Positions 51,653-61,737 are shown, counted from the first letter of the stretch. The stretch is DNA of 64,000 nucleotides from Comamonas sp. BIGb0152 (GCF_024809975.1 NZ_JANUDY010000009.1:124001-188000); one strand, 5' to 3'. The notes: generated by a model not told the origin, from the sequence alone. Made by a program: numbers and translations.

Positions 51653-52471
51653 TCAGGCAAACCAGTCGAAAGAGATGGCCTCGTTGGGCAGACCCCAGTG
51701 CGCGTCGTACTGGGGGCCCAAAAAGTACAGGCCATCGGGCGAGAAGGTGGGTGCAGCGATCTCGCGGCTGCGCGCTTCGAGCACCTCGTGCATCCATTCA
51801 GGCGGTTTGACGCCCTGGCCGATCACCACCAGGCAGCCCATGATGTTGCGAATCATGTGGTGCAAGAAGGCGCTGCCCTGGAAATCAAAACGCCAGTAGC
51901 AGGACGGCACCCCGTCGCGTGAGGCGCTGGGGCGCTGCGCACTGCGGCCGATCTGGATGGCGTACAAGGTCTTGACGGGCGACTTGGCCTGGCAGCCCGC
52001 TGCGCGAAAGGAGGAGAAATCATGCTCGCCCAGCAGGTACTGCGCGGCGCGCTCCATCGCTTCCAGATCCAGCGGCTGGAACACCCAGCCGACCCGGCCG
52101 TGCTCCACGCTGGGGCGCACCGGCGACTGCAGCAGCGCGTAGCCATAGCGTCGCGAGGTGGCGCAGGCGCGGCTGTGGAAGGCATCGGGCACGGTCCGGG
52201 CCCATTGGACGGCAATGTCCTTGGGCAAAAAGGTATTGGTGCCGCGCACCCAGGAGGGCTCGGCACGCTCGACCGGTGCGTCGAAATGCACGACCTGCAT
52301 GAGGCCGTGGACACCGGCATCGGTGCGGCCAGCGCAGATGGTGGAGATGGGAGAGGCGGCAAAACGGCCCAGGGCCGCTTCAAGATGGTCTTGGACAGTG
52401 TTTCCACTGGGCTGGCTTTGCCAGCCCTGGTAGGCCTGTCCGTTATAGGTGATGCCCAGGGCGATTCGCAT
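51653..52471 (-). CDS. truA: tRNA pseudouridine synthase A
   Basis: A 272-residue pseudouridine synthase that modifies tRNA positions 38-40. The catalytic Asp51 is in GRTDAGVHG. SFRAAGCQAKSPVKTLY, FLHHMIRNIMGCLVVIG and SPDGLYFLGPQYD are further family blocks. Upstream in-frame Met codons at 52480 and 52483 would add up to four residues; I chose MRIALGITYNG as the family start. trpF follows with a 12-bp gap. Confidence 0.95.
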   Translation of the reverse strand: MRIALGITYNGQAYQGWQSQPSGNTVQDHLEAALGRFAASPISTICAGRTDAGVHGLMQVVHFDAPVERAEPSWVRGTNTFLPKDIAVQWARTVPDAFHSRACATSRRYGYALLQSPVRPSVEHGRVGWVFQPLDLEAMERAAQYLLGEHDFSSFRAAGCQAKSPVKTLYAIQIGRSAQRPSASRDGVPSCYWRFDFQGSAFLHHMIRNIMGCLVVIGQGVKPPEWMHEVLEARSREIAAPTFSPDGLYFLGPQYDAHWGLPNEAISFDWFA

Positions 52472-52511
52472 GGCGCCCATCATAACTGCTGGTGCCAGCG
52501 GGCCCGGCCAT

Positions 52512-52536
52512 GAAAAAGCCCCGCAGTGCGGGGCTT
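52512..52536 (-). terminator. Intrinsic terminator after fimV
   Basis: AAGCCCCGC-AGT-GCGGGGCTT is a 9-bp GC-rich stem. On the minus strand it runs into TTTTTCATGG. It lies 22 bp after the fimV stop and before truA, so truA and the trp genes must have their own promoter or depend on readthrough. Confidence 0.9.
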
Positions 52537-52558
52537 GGAGCGGAGGCGATTGTTGCGC

Positions 52559-55300
52559 TCAGCGGCTTTGGTCCAGCAGACGCTGGGCTTGGGCCTTGAC
52601 CGTGGCGCTGGACGATTCGGCCATGACTTCTTCAGCCAGCGAACGGGCGCCTTCCTTGTCGCCGATGGCCAGGAATTCCTGGGCCAAGGTCAGCTTGGTG
52701 GCCAGCGGATCGCTGTCATCGATCTCCAGGCCGGCCATGTCGTCGGCCAAGGTCACCGGGTGGGTATGGTCGGGCTCGCCGGAGCCAGGCAGGTCCAGTG
52801 CCAGCGAGGTCATGTCGAAGTCCATGGTCGGCGCACGCTTGTCACCGATGGGCATCTGGGCCGTGCTCTGGTTGTCGAAATCGCTGAGCTGGAAATCCAA
52901 GGAGCCAGGCTGGGTCTCCAGGCTCTGGGCAGCTTCGGGCGCAGGGCCGGGGGACAGCTCCGACGGAATGCTCAGTGCTTCTGCCAGCTGGCGGTCGAAA
53001 TCTTCCATCGACATCGAAGGCTTGGCCGCAGCCGGTGCCAGGGCCTCAAAGGCCAGGCCCGCATCGGCCACCGGGGCGGGTGGCGCTGCAACGGGTGCCG
53101 CTGGGGCCGGAGCCTGGTAGCGTGCCGCTGCATCCGGGGTCTCGGTCAACTGGCTGCTCATCGCAAAATCCAGACCCGTGGAGGGGCTGAATGCGCTGGC
53201 AGGGTCGGCCGCTGCCATCGTGGTGGGCGGCAGGGTGTTCTCGAACGGGATCGGCTCGGCACGTGCGGCGGCGGCTGCGGCGGCCAGTGCTGCAGGCGTG
53301 ACGATCTCGGCCGATGGCACGGTAGCCGTGTTGTTCTGGTAGATCGGGTTGGCCGCATCCAGCTCTTGGCCCAGGGCTGCGATGCGCAACCAATCGGGGC
53401 CGGTGCCGCCGGTCAGTTGGCGCGCATCCTTGGCAATGCTCTCCAGCGCCAGGCGGTCCTTGCGCTTGGCGTAGATCTCGGCCAGCTTGGCATGCAGGGC
53501 GCTGCGGGTAGGGCTGGTGCGCAGCGCTTCCTTGAGGATTTCTTCGGCCTGCAGATCGCGGCCATAGGCCAGGTAGACGTCGGCCTCGGCCACGGGGTCC
53601 ACATCGCCGGCATCGAGCTGGCTGGGGGTGTAGGCCAGCGAGGAGTTGCCGGTGGTCATGGCGCTGACCGAGGTGTCGATGTGCTGGCCGCCGCTGGCGC
53701 CAAAGAAGGAGTCTTGCGCTAGGCTGCTCTCCAGCACCGAGTCGGTGGCTGCGTCCACGCCTTCTTTGCGCTTTTTGCTGCGGTACCACAGACCGCCCAG
53801 CAGGGCCAGGATGGCCAGACCGCCAGCGGCTGGCAGCAAGGGGTTGGCCAGCAGGTCGTCGACAAAGCTGGGCTCTTCGACAGGCGCAGGTGCGGGTTTG
53901 GGGACGGGCTTGGGTGCCACAGCCGGCGCTGCAACAGGCGCAGCGGCGTCGCCGGAACTGGCCGCAGCTGCAGCAGGCGCTGCAACAGGTGCAGGCGTGG
54001 CAGCAGTCACGGCCGGTGTAGCGGGGGCTGCAGCGGGCGCAGGGGTGGCTGCGGGTGCTGCGGCGGCAGGTGCTGGTGTATTGCCCGAGGCAGGCACGGT
54101 GGCCGTCGCGGCAGGCTTGCTGTCGGCTGGGCTGGTAGACGAGGCTGCAGCAGCGGCGCTGCCTGCAGCGGCTTGCTTGAGCTTGTTCAGCTCTTCGATG
54201 TTCTTGTTCAGCTCGGAGGTGCGCTCCTGAGCGGCATTGGCCTGCTGGGCACTGGCGACGCTGGCTTCTGCAGACTTGCTGCCCTTGGCGGCTTCCTTGC
54301 TCAGCTTGAGCTGGTCGGGGGCTACGCTTTGGGGTTTCTTGTCGTCAACCGATGCCTCGACCTTGCCGCTGGCTGCGCGCGTGTCGGTGGCGACCTGGGC
54401 CGGCGCTGCCTTGGCGGCGAGCTGGCTGCGGTAGCTGTTGAAGTCGCGGCTTTGCGCGGCCACCATCTGGCGGGCCTGGCGTGGCGAGACGGCGCGCGCT
54501 TGTTCAGCGGACGGCATGGTCAGGTTGACGCCGGCCTTCATGCGGTTGACGTTGCCGCCAACAAAAGCGTGCGGGTTGCTTTGCACCACGGCGACCAGCA
54601 TCTGGTCCAGCGAGATATCGGCCGGCTTGTTCTGTGCAGCGATGCGGCCCAGCGTGTCACCACGTTGGGTACGCACGGTGTCGCCGCCGGCGTTGTTGGA
54701 GGCGCTGGCTGGCACATTGGCGCGCGGCGCAGGGCGGGGCGCGGCAGCCGCGCTGCGGGCGGCTGGGGCCGGTGCTGGCGTGGCCGATGCCAGGGGCTCT
54801 TCGATCACGCGCACAGGGGGTGCGGGTGGGCGGGCTGCGGGGCTGGCCGCAGCGCTGATTTGTGGGGCGATGGTGACGGCGGCTTCGGCCTTGCGCAGGT
54901 TGGGCGGGTCAAACAGCATGGTGTAGCTGCGCACGACCTGGCCCGAGTTCCAGTTGGCATCAATCACATAGTCGACAAAGGGGTCGTTGACCGGGCGCTG
55001 GGTGGTCAACACGATCACCGCCGTGCCGTTGGCGCGGCGCTGCAATTGGGCGCGCACGGAGCTGGCCGTGCCGGAGTAGTCCATGCCTTGGGTGCGGAAA
55101 ACAGCGGACGATGCCGTCTTGACCTGCAAGGTGTCGGCCTCGGCGTCGTTGATCTGCGGAACTTCAATTTCCGCGCGCAGGGGCTCGCCCAGCGCGGACT
55201 TCACATTGATCTTGCCCAGCGCGAGTGCCGCTGCCTCCCCTGTGTACAGTCCAAAGGCTGCCATGGCGGCGGCAAGCGCAGTGATTTTCCAGCGATGCAT
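52559..55300 (-). CDS. fimV: FimV-like pilus/polar assembly protein
   Basis: A 913-residue FimV-family protein. A signal peptide (HRWKITALAAAMAAFGLY) is followed by the FimV N-terminal domain (GKINVKSALGEPLRAEIEVP). A LysM-type peptidoglycan-binding region comes next (RTQRGDTLGRIAAQN, about residues 210-265), then a coiled coil, an Ala/Pro-rich stretch, one membrane helix (about 497-518) and a cytoplasmic TPR region with the FimV C-terminal motif (TLAQEFLAIGDKEGARSLAEEV). In Pseudomonas, FimV organises type IV pili and polar signalling. It has its own terminator, and the leader contains inverted repeats. Confidence 0.93.
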   Translation of the reverse strand: MHRWKITALAAAMAAFGLYTGEAAALALGKINVKSALGEPLRAEIEVPQINDAEADTLQVKTASSAVFRTQGMDYSGTASSVRAQLQRRANGTAVIVLTTQRPVNDPFVDYVIDANWNSGQVVRSYTMLFDPPNLRKAEAAVTIAPQISAAASPAARPPAPPVRVIEEPLASATPAPAPAARSAAAAPRPAPRANVPASASNNAGGDTVRTQRGDTLGRIAAQNKPADISLDQMLVAVVQSNPHAFVGGNVNRMKAGVNLTMPSAEQARAVSPRQARQMVAAQSRDFNSYRSQLAAKAAPAQVATDTRAASGKVEASVDDKKPQSVAPDQLKLSKEAAKGSKSAEASVASAQQANAAQERTSELNKNIEELNKLKQAAAGSAAAAASSTSPADSKPAATATVPASGNTPAPAAAAPAATPAPAAAPATPAVTAATPAPVAAPAAAAASSGDAAAPVAAPAVAPKPVPKPAPAPVEEPSFVDDLLANPLLPAAGGLAILALLGGLWYRSKKRKEGVDAATDSVLESSLAQDSFFGASGGQHIDTSVSAMTTGNSSLAYTPSQLDAGDVDPVAEADVYLAYGRDLQAEEILKEALRTSPTRSALHAKLAEIYAKRKDRLALESIAKDARQLTGGTGPDWLRIAALGQELDAANPIYQNNTATVPSAEIVTPAALAAAAAAARAEPIPFENTLPPTTMAAADPASAFSPSTGLDFAMSSQLTETPDAAARYQAPAPAAPVAAPPAPVADAGLAFEALAPAAAKPSMSMEDFDRQLAEALSIPSELSPGPAPEAAQSLETQPGSLDFQLSDFDNQSTAQMPIGDKRAPTMDFDMTSLALDLPGSGEPDHTHPVTLADDMAGLEIDDSDPLATKLTLAQEFLAIGDKEGARSLAEEVMAESSSATVKAQAQRLLDQSR

Positions 55301-55388
55301 AGTGCTATTTGATTGAATAATTGTAGAAGCGTGCGGGGTTGTTTTTGTACCCATGAGAAAGCCCTCCCCCTAAGACGCGAAATTGGTA

Positions 55389-55440
55389 ATTATCAGTAAA
55401 AAGCACCTTAACAGTAATGTCTTGGGGTGACAAGTTAAGG
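55389..55440 (-). promoter_or_regulatory. Possible promoter and leader hairpin upstream of fimV
   Basis: The region is AT-rich compared with the genes. On the minus strand CCTTAAC and GTTAAGG (55406-55412 and 55434-55440) can pair around an inner CTTG/CAAG hairpin. TTGTCA is found within, and a GATAAT (55389-55394) downstream could be a -10 element. No unique promoter can be chosen. Together with 55441-55560, where I see no gene, this is the only non-coding stretch between fimV and the asd terminator. Confidence 0.3.
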
Positions 55441-55564
55441 AATGGGCTTCTTTTTTGATCGGACGCTCGGGGCCGGGCTGGCTCGCCGGATTGTTGCTCT
55501 GGAGCAACTTTTTAGCGGCTGGGCACAGGGCAGAGCCGCATCGGCCGTACTGCCAAAACGCCAT

Positions 55565-55606
55565 GAAAAACACCTTCCGGCTGCTGTGTGCAGGGCCGGA
55601 AGGTGT
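55565..55606 (-). terminator. Intrinsic terminator after asd
   Basis: ACACCTTCCGGC and GCCGGAAGGTGT form a perfect 12-bp stem with a 13-base loop. On the minus strand the stem runs into TTTTTCATGG. It lies 19 bp after the asd stop. Confidence 0.93.
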
Positions 55607-55624
55607 GGTATTTCAGTCGCTTGA

Positions 55625-56737
55625 TCAGGCGGCCAGCAAGATGCGCAGCATGCGGCGCAGCGGCTCGGCAGCGCCCCACAGCAGCTGGTCGCCGATCACG
55701 AAGGCGGAGACGTATTCCGGGCCCATGTTCAGCTTGCGCACCCGGCCCACGGCCACTTCCAGACCACCGGTGACGGCAGCGGGGGTCAGCTCCTTGACGG
55801 TCACGGCGCGCTCGTTGGGCACCCACTTGACCCAGTCGTTGCCGCCCTTGATCAAGGCCTCGATCTCGGCCAGCGGCAGGTCCTTGTTCAGCTTCAAGGT
55901 CAGCGCCAGACTGTGGCAGCGCATGGCGCCAATGCGCACGCACAGGCCGTCGACGGGGATGGTGGCATCGGTGCCCAGGATCTTGTTGACCTCCGCCTGG
56001 CCTTTCCACTCTTCCTTGGACTGGCCGTTGTCCAGCTGGGCGTCGATCCAGGGGATCAGGCCGCCGGCCAGTGGCGCGCCAAAGAACTCGGTGGGCACAT
56101 CGCTGCGGATGGTTTGGGCCACCTTGCGGTCGATTTCCAAAATGGCGGAGGCAGGCGTGGCCAGTTCATCGGCCACGGCAGCATGCACCACGCCCATGCC
56201 CTTGAGCAGCTCACGCATGTGGTTGGCACCGCCACCGGAGGCGGCCTGGTAGGTCATCGACGAGACCCAGTCGACCAGACCTGCGTTGAACAGGCCCGAC
56301 AGGCCCATCAGCAAGATGGAGTTAGTGCAGTTGCCGCCAATCCAGTTCTTGCCGCCAGCGGCCAGCTTGCGCTGGATCAGGGCGTCATTGACGGGGTCGA
56401 GCACGATGACGGCATCGTCTTGCATGCGCAAGGACGAGGCTGCATCAATCCAGTGTCCATTCCAGCCGGCAGCCCGGATCTTGGGGAAGACGTCCTTGGT
56501 GTAGTCGCCGCCTTGGCAGGTGATGATGATGTCGCACTTGGACAGCTCGGCAATGTCGTTGGCATCCTTGAGCTGGGTGTGCACGGTCGCCATGGCTGGG
56601 GCCTTGCCGCCTGCGTTGGAGGTGGAGAAAAACACCGGCTCGATCAGCGCGAAGTCACCCTCGGCCTGCATACGGTCCATCAACACCGAGCCGACCATGC
56701 CGCGCCAGCCCACCAAACCTACCAATTGCTTGCTCAT
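55625..56737 (-). CDS. asd: Aspartate-semialdehyde dehydrogenase
   Basis: A 370-residue enzyme that reduces aspartyl phosphate to aspartate semialdehyde, the branch point to Lys, Met, Thr and diaminopimelate. The NADP-binding [11 protein letters not shown] is at residues 10-20. The nucleophile is Cys137 in GGNCTNS, and the catalytic His is in RIGAMRCHS near residue 277. The length fits the Gram-negative subclass. AAGGGCG precedes the ATG at a good distance. Upstream in-frame codons have no similarity. Confidence 0.97.
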   Translation of the reverse strand: MSKQLVGLVGWRGMVGSVLMDRMQAEGDFALIEPVFFSTSNAGGKAPAMATVHTQLKDANDIAELSKCDIIITCQGGDYTKDVFPKIRAAGWNGHWIDAASSLRMQDDAVIVLDPVNDALIQRKLAAGGKNWIGGNCTNSILLMGLSGLFNAGLVDWVSSMTYQAASGGGANHMRELLKGMGVVHAAVADELATPASAILEIDRKVAQTIRSDVPTEFFGAPLAGGLIPWIDAQLDNGQSKEEWKGQAEVNKILGTDATIPVDGLCVRIGAMRCHSLALTLKLNKDLPLAEIEALIKGGNDWVKWVPNERAVTVKELTPAAVTGGLEVAVGRVRKLNMGPEYVSAFVIGDQLLWGAAEPLRRMLRILLAA

Positions 56738-56937
56738 AAAACGCCCTTGTGTACCTAAAGGAAATACCACGGGGGCTGAGGGCCTGGCTCGTCGGCCAGG
56801 GGGGAGGCGCACGACGAACCAGGCTGGATCAGCCGGTAATCTTCGTGGTGGTTGTGAATGTGTATGCGTGCGCAACCATACCCGCCTCAATGGGGGTGGT
56901 GGTCTTCAGCCAAGAAACAGGGCAGTGCGCAAACATA

Positions 56938-57111
56938 GGGAGCTATTCTAGCGTCAAAAAAAGAAAATGGGCAAGAATATTTTATAAATTTCAAGTGCTG
57001 GCGCATCGAAGCGTATGTATATATGTCATTGAAAACTATTTTTCGTCAATTTTATAAGTTTTGATTCGTCGAAATGACTATTGGTGAAGCCTTGGCGCAG
57101 TTCCGTCGTCG
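56938..57111. other. AT-rich island in the asd-leuB intergenic region
   Basis: The 486-bp gap between asd and leuB (56738-57223) has no gene I can support. Its right half is clearly AT-rich, with runs such as TATTTTATAAATTT and GTATATATGTC. A plus-strand ATG at 57074 opens MTIGEALAQFRRRF, which resembles the start of XRE-type regulators, but the frame then continues as low-similarity sequence antisense to leuB. It may be a gene remnant or just promoter DNA. The left part, 56738-56937, is GC-rich and holds nothing recognised. Confidence 0.45.
56945..56974 (-). promoter_or_regulatory. Putative sigma70 promoter for asd
   Basis: On the minus strand TTGCCC (-35) and TAGAAT (-10), 18 bp apart, lie in an AT-rich island. 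This would give a 5' leader of about 200 bases before asd. The -10 matches five of six consensus bases and the -35 four of six. No other good candidate was seen between here and the asd start. Confidence 0.35.
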
Positions 57112-57173
57112 TTTTGCCGTTCCATGCCCGCTGGGGTGGCTGTGTGTGCGTGCTGGCAGGGTATCGGCAGGCG

Positions 57174-57197
57174 CAAAAAAGCGGCCCGCAGGCCGCT
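57174..57197 (-). terminator. Intrinsic terminator after leuB
   Basis: AGCGGCC-CGCA-GGCCGCT is a 7-bp stem that on the minus strand is followed by six T residues. It lies 26 bp after the leuB stop and ends the leucine operon. Confidence 0.9.
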
Positions 57198-57223
57198 CGT
57201 CGAGGGTGGGGGGATGGGGCTGT

Positions 57224-58291
57224 TTACAGCGCGGCCACCACGGCATCGCCCATTTGCTGGGTGCCCACCTTGGTCGTGCCTTCGCTGTAGATGTCTGGCG
57301 TGCGCAGGCCTTGGGCCAGCACCTTCTGCACGGCAGCTTCAATCTTCAGGGCAGCGGCTTCCTGGCCCAGGCTGAAGCGCAGCATCATCGCGGCCGATAG
57401 GATGGTTGCCAACGGGTTGGCCACGCCCTTGCCGGCGATGTCGGGGGCCGAGCCGTGGCTGGGCTCGTACAGGCCTTGCTTTTTGTCGTTCAGGCTGGCC
57501 GAAGGCAGCATGCCGATCGAGCCGGTCAGCATCGAGGCTTCGTCGCTCAGGATGTCGCCAAACATATTGCCGGTGACGACCACGTCAAAACGCTTGGGTT
57601 CCTTGACCAGCTGCATCGCGGCGTTGTCGACATACATGTGGTCCAGCTGCACATCAGGGTACTGCTTGCCCACTTCGGTCATCACGTCCTTCCACAGCTG
57701 GAAAGTCTCCAGCACATTGGCCTTGTCCACGCTGGTCACGCGCTTGCTGCGCTTTTGGGCGGCCTGGAAGGCCACATGGCCGATGCGCTCGATCTCGGGG
57801 CGGCTGTAGCGCATGGTGTCGAAGGCTTCTTCGGCGCCGGGGAAGTGGCCGTCCGGGGCGCTGCGGCGGCCGCGTGGCTGGCCAAAGTAGATGTCGCCGG
57901 TCAGCTCGCGGATGATGAGGATATCGAGACCGGATACCAGCTCGGGCTTGAGGCTGGAGGCATGGGTCAGCTCCTTGTAGCAGATGGCGGGACGGAAGTT
58001 GGCGAACAGGCCCAGCGCCTTGCGCAGGCCCAGAATGGCTTGCTCGGGGCGCAGCGCGCGCTCCAAGGTGTCGTACTTCCAGTCGCCCACGGCGCCGAAC
58101 AGGATGGCGTCCGAGGCTTGTGCCAGCGCCAGGGTGGCCGGTGGCAGCGGGTGGCCGGAGGCCTCGTAGGCGGCGCCGCCCACGGGGGCGCTTTGCAGCT
58201 CCAGGTTCAGCTTGAGGGCATCGAGCACCTTGACAGCTTCTGCAACGATTTCTGGGCCAATGCCGTCTCCGGGCAACACTGCGATTTTCAT
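57224..58291 (-). CDS. leuB: 3-isopropylmalate dehydrogenase
   Basis: A 355-residue NAD-dependent dehydrogenase for the third step of leucine synthesis. Blocks are [10 protein letters not shown] at the start, [10 protein letters not shown] near residue 99, [15 protein letters not shown] with the catalytic Lys, [13 protein letters not shown] and [14 protein letters not shown] near residue 275. The ATG at 58291 is the family start; a GTG four codons upstream is possible. leuD lies 72 bp upstream on the same strand. Confidence 0.97.
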   Translation of the reverse strand: MKIAVLPGDGIGPEIVAEAVKVLDALKLNLELQSAPVGGAAYEASGHPLPPATLALAQASDAILFGAVGDWKYDTLERALRPEQAILGLRKALGLFANFRPAICYKELTHASSLKPELVSGLDILIIRELTGDIYFGQPRGRRSAPDGHFPGAEEAFDTMRYSRPEIERIGHVAFQAAQKRSKRVTSVDKANVLETFQLWKDVMTEVGKQYPDVQLDHMYVDNAAMQLVKEPKRFDVVVTGNMFGDILSDEASMLTGSIGMLPSASLNDKKQGLYEPSHGSAPDIAGKGVANPLATILSAAMMLRFSLGQEAAALKIEAAVQKVLAQGLRTPDIYSEGTTKVGTQQMGDAVVAAL

Positions 58292-58363
58292 GGTTTTTCT
58301 CACTGAGGGATAGCGGCCTGCGCCCAGGCTAGGCGCGCAGGAGGGAAAGGGGCGTGTCCAGGC

Positions 58364-59026
58364 TCAGGCCTTGGCCTGCACCAGGCTGTGGGCCAGCCAG
58401 GGCTTGGTGGCCAGGCGGTTGGCTTCGTAGGCCTGGATCTTGTCCTTGTGGTGCAGGGTCAGGCCGATGTCGTCAAAGCCATTGAGCAGGCAGTACTTGC
58501 GAAAGGCGATGACATCAAAGGGAATGGCCTCGCCACCGGGGCGCAGGATGACCTGCTGGTCCAGGTCGATGGTGAGGCTGTAGCCCGGGTTCACCGCGAC
58601 TTCGTTGAACAGCAGGTCCACCGTGGCCTCGGGCAGCACGATGGGCAGCAGGCCATTCTTGAAGCAGTTGTTGAAGAAGATATCGGCAAAGCTGGGCGCC
58701 AGGATGGCACGGAAGCCAAACTGGTCGAGTGCCCAAGGGGCGTGCTCACGGCTGGAGCCGCAGCCAAAGTTCTTGCGCGCGATCAGGATGCTGGCGCCCT
58801 GGTAGCGGCTGTGGTTGAGCACAAAATCCGGGTTGGGCTTGCGGGCCGATTCGGGCACGCCCGGCTGGCCGGGTTGGTCCAGGTAGCGCCATTCGTCGAA
58901 GGCGTTGACGCCAAAGCCGGTCTTCTTGATCGACTTCAGAAACTGCTTGGGGATGATGGCGTCGGTGTCGACGTTCTCGCGGTCCATGGGAGCGACCAGG
59001 CCCTGGTGAATGGTGAATTTTTGCAT
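58364..59026 (-). CDS. leuD: 3-isopropylmalate dehydratase small subunit
   Basis: A 220-residue small subunit of isopropylmalate isomerase. Signature motifs are [18 protein letters not shown] near residue 14, the [13 protein letters not shown] swivel loop near residue 87 and [11 protein letters not shown] near residue 118. A GGAGG site lies nine bases before the ATG. Upstream codons in the same frame read through the entericidin region without similarity. Confidence 0.97.
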   Translation of the reverse strand: MQKFTIHQGLVAPMDRENVDTDAIIPKQFLKSIKKTGFGVNAFDEWRYLDQPGQPGVPESARKPNPDFVLNHSRYQGASILIARKNFGCGSSREHAPWALDQFGFRAILAPSFADIFFNNCFKNGLLPIVLPEATVDLLFNEVAVNPGYSLTIDLDQQVILRPGGEAIPFDVIAFRKYCLLNGFDDIGLTLHHKDKIQAYEANRLATKPWLAHSLVQAKA

Positions 59027-59111
59027 GTGAGAAGCCTCCATTGTGGAGAGGTGGGGCTGGCAGCGGGCGGCTAGGCTTGGGGCTGCCAGGCCCCGACATC
59101 GATGGGACGGA

Positions 59112-59237
59112 TTACCGCGAGGCGCGTGAAATGGCGTTGCCGGCACCTTGCACATCCTGGCCAATGCCATGGATGGTGTTGCAGCCCGAGAGCAGTGCGG
59201 CCAAGGCCACGGTGATCAGTGCAAAACGGGTTTTCAT
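59112..59237 (-). CDS. Entericidin A/B family lipoprotein
   Basis: A 41-residue peptide with a lysine-containing start, a hydrophobic core and the lipobox LLSGC (Cys19). The mature 23 residues contain [20 protein letters not shown], the entericidin signature. AGGA lies ten bases before the ATG. E. coli EcnA/EcnB are small membrane lipoproteins described as an antidote/toxin pair; members inside leucine operons are common in Burkholderiales, and their role is unproven. It lies 27 bp after leuC and 85 bp before leuD. Confidence 0.88.
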   Translation of the reverse strand: MKTRFALITVALAALLSGCNTIHGIGQDVQGAGNAISRASR

Positions 59238-59264
59238 CACGTGTATTCCTGCTGAGGGCCGCGA

Positions 59265-60689
59265 TCAGGAGAAGCGGCGAATGTCGACAAAATGGCCGTG
59301 CACGGCAGCGGCTGCGGCCATGGCGGGGCTGACCAGGTGGGTGCGGCCACCAGCGCCCTGGCGCCCTTCAAAGTTGCGGTTGCTGGTCGATGCGCAGCGC
59401 TCACCGGGCTCCAGGCGGTCAGCGTTCATCGCCAGGCACATGGAGCAGCCCGGTTCGCGCCACTCAAAGCCGGCGGCGGTAAAGATCTGGTCCAGGCCTT
59501 CGGCCTCGGCCTGGGCCTTGACCAGGCCGGAGCCGGGAACCACCATCGCCAGCTTCACATTCTTGGCCACTTTCTGGCCCAGCTTCTTGACGACGGCAGC
59601 GGCCTCGCGCATGTCCTCGATGCGGCTGTTGGTGCAGCTGCCGATGAACACCTTGTCGATGAAGATGTCATTGATCGGCTTGCCGGGCTCCAGGTTCATG
59701 TAGGTCAGCGCGCGTTCGATGGCGCCGCGCTTGTTCGGGTCTTTTTCCTTGTCCGGATCGGGCACGGTCGCATCCACACCCAGCACCATCTCGGGGCTGG
59801 TACCCCAGGTGACCTGGGGCACGATGTCTTCAGCGCGCAAGGTGACCACGGTGTCGAACTTGGCATCCACATCGGAGTGCAAGGTCTTCCAGTAGCTGAC
59901 GGCCTGTTCCCATTCCACGCCGGTGGGTGCCAGCGGGCGGCCCTTGACGTAGTCGATGGTCTTGCTGTCCACGGCGACGAGGCCTGCGCGGGCGCCGGCT
60001 TCAATCGCCATGTTGCAGACCGTCATGCGGCCTTCCACGGACAGGTCCCGGATGGCCGAGCCGGCAAACTCGATGGTGTAGCCGGTGCCGCCTGCCGTGC
60101 CGATGCGGCCGATGATGGCCAGCACGATGTCCTTGGCGGTCACGCCCGGGGCCACCTTGCCGTCCACCTTGATCAGCATGTTCTTGGCCTTCTTGGCCAG
60201 CAGGGTCTGGGTGGCCATCACGTGCTCGACTTCCGAGGTGCCGATGCCGTGCGCCAGCGCGCCAAAGGCGCCATGGGTGCTGGTGTGGCTGTCGCCGCAA
60301 ACCACTGTCATGCCCGGCAGGGTGGCACCTTGCTCGGGGCCCATCACGTGGACGATGCCCTGGCCCTTGTCCATGAAGGGGAAGAAGGCGGCCGCGCCGA
60401 ATTCGCCAATGTTGTGGTTCAGGGTGACGATCTGCTCTTTGCTGATCGGGTCTTCGATGCCGTCATAGCCGCGCTCCCAGCCGGTGGTGGGGGTGTTGTG
60501 GTCGGCCGTCGCCACCACCGAGCTGACGCGCCAGAGCTTGCGGCCGGCCATGCGCAGACCTTCGAATGCCTGGGGGCTGGTGACTTCGTGCACCAGGTGG
60601 CGGTCGATATACAGCACAGCGGTGCCATCCTCCTCGGTGTGGATGGTGTGCTCGTCAAAAATCTTGTCGTAGAGGGTGCGTCCGGTCAT
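59265..60689 (-). CDS. leuC: 3-isopropylmalate dehydratase large subunit
   Basis: A 474-residue aconitase-family subunit that carries the [4Fe-4S] cluster. Cluster cysteines are in FIGSCTNSR (near residue 352) and EPGCSMC (near residues 412-415). [27 protein letters not shown] is another family block, here described in part. With leuD it isomerises 2- to 3-isopropylmalate. It follows a LysR gene by 43 bp on the same strand. Confidence 0.97.
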   Translation of the reverse strand: MTGRTLYDKIFDEHTIHTEEDGTAVLYIDRHLVHEVTSPQAFEGLRMAGRKLWRVSSVVATADHNTPTTGWERGYDGIEDPISKEQIVTLNHNIGEFGAAAFFPFMDKGQGIVHVMGPEQGATLPGMTVVCGDSHTSTHGAFGALAHGIGTSEVEHVMATQTLLAKKAKNMLIKVDGKVAPGVTAKDIVLAIIGRIGTAGGTGYTIEFAGSAIRDLSVEGRMTVCNMAIEAGARAGLVAVDSKTIDYVKGRPLAPTGVEWEQAVSYWKTLHSDVDAKFDTVVTLRAEDIVPQVTWGTSPEMVLGVDATVPDPDKEKDPNKRGAIERALTYMNLEPGKPINDIFIDKVFIGSCTNSRIEDMREAAAVVKKLGQKVAKNVKLAMVVPGSGLVKAQAEAEGLDQIFTAAGFEWREPGCSMCLAMNADRLEPGERCASTSNRNFEGRQGAGGRTHLVSPAMAAAAAVHGHFVDIRRFS

Positions 60690-60732
60690 CGTGGTTCTCT
60701 TTGGGTCAAGGGTCTCATCAAGGGGCTAAATA

Positions 60733-61737
60733 TCAAAGATGGGCAAAGGTCTGGGTCTGCAGATGGGCTGCCAGCGCGGTCTCCTGGCCGCCGGGGGCCA
60801 GTGCTCCCTCGGCGGGCCGGGGGCTGAGGTGCTCCACCAGCAGGCGCGCGGTCACCGGCAGCGCATCAAAATCGCGGGCCATCAACCGCAGCTCGCGGTG
60901 GGCCCAGGCATCGGCCAGGCGGATGCCGCGCAGGTTGCCCACGCCGTGCATCAGTGCAAAGGCGCGGTCGGGCAGCAGGCCAATGCCCAGCCCGTTGTCG
61001 ATCATGCGGCACATAGCATCAAGGCTGGTGACCTGGATGCGCTGGCGCAGCGGGCGGCGCAGCTGGGCCGATGCCGAGCGCATCGCCTGGCTGATGCTGC
61101 TGCCCGATTGCAGGCCGACGATGTCCCATTCCAGCGCTTCTTCAAAGCTGATGGTGTTGCGTTGGGCAAGCGCGTGGCCCAGGGGCACTACCAGCATCAG
61201 GTGGTCGCTGCGGTAGGGGCGCGACTGCAGATCCATCTCGGCGGTGTTGGGGACCGTGTCCGGGTTGCAGATGCCCAGGTCGGCCGTGCCTTCGTGCACG
61301 GCTTGGATCACCTCGGCGCTCAAATGCTCCTGCAGGTCAATCTTGATCTGGCTGTGCGCACGCGCAAAGCTGCCCAGGTCCTCAGGCAGAAACTGCACGA
61401 TCGCGGAGATATTGGCATGGATGCGTACATGGCCGCGCACGCCGTCGGCGTACTCGCTCAGCTCACCTTGCATGCGCTCCAGGCCAAACAGCACATTGCG
61501 CGCATGGTGCAGCAGGCTCTCGCCGGCGGGGGTCAGGGTGACGCCTCGGCTGTGGCGGTAGAGCAGCTGGGTATCGACCGCCGTTTCCAGGTCCGACAGG
61601 CGCTTGCTGACCGCCGATGCTGCGATGAACTCCCGCTCCGCCGCCCGGCCAATGCTGCCCAGCTCGCAAACGGCTACAAACAGCTGGAGCGAGGTCAGGT
61701 CAATGCGGCGCGCAAAACTGCGCTCTGAGCTTTTCAT
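60733..61737 (-). CDS. LysR family transcriptional regulator upstream of leuC
   Basis: A 334-residue LysR regulator with the helix-turn-helix at about residues 12-72 (IGRAAEREFIAASAVSKRLSDLE) and an effector-binding domain from about 100. It precedes the leucine genes in the same direction, so it could regulate them or lie on the same transcript; the effector is unknown. The start is preceded by a GGAGG-free region, with AT-rich DNA and an inverted repeat. Confidence 0.9.
   Translation of the reverse strand: MKSSERSFARRIDLTSLQLFVAVCELGSIGRAAEREFIAASAVSKRLSDLETAVDTQLLYRHSRGVTLTPAGESLLHHARNVLFGLERMQGELSEYADGVRGHVRIHANISAIVQFLPEDLGSFARAHSQIKIDLQEHLSAEVIQAVHEGTADLGICNPDTVPNTAEMDLQSRPYRSDHLMLVVPLGHALAQRNTISFEEALEWDIVGLQSGSSISQAMRSASAQLRRPLRQRIQVTSLDAMCRMIDNGLGIGLLPDRAFALMHGVGNLRGIRLADAWAHRELRLMARDFDALPVTARLLVEHLSPRPAEGALAPGGQETALAAHLQTQTFAHL

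Noticed and set aside
52510..52560. Mini-frames starting MKK at the CATGAAAAA words next to terminators
   Set aside because: The ATG-AAA-AA arises from the terminator tail read on the other strand; products have no similarity and no Shine-Dalgarno.
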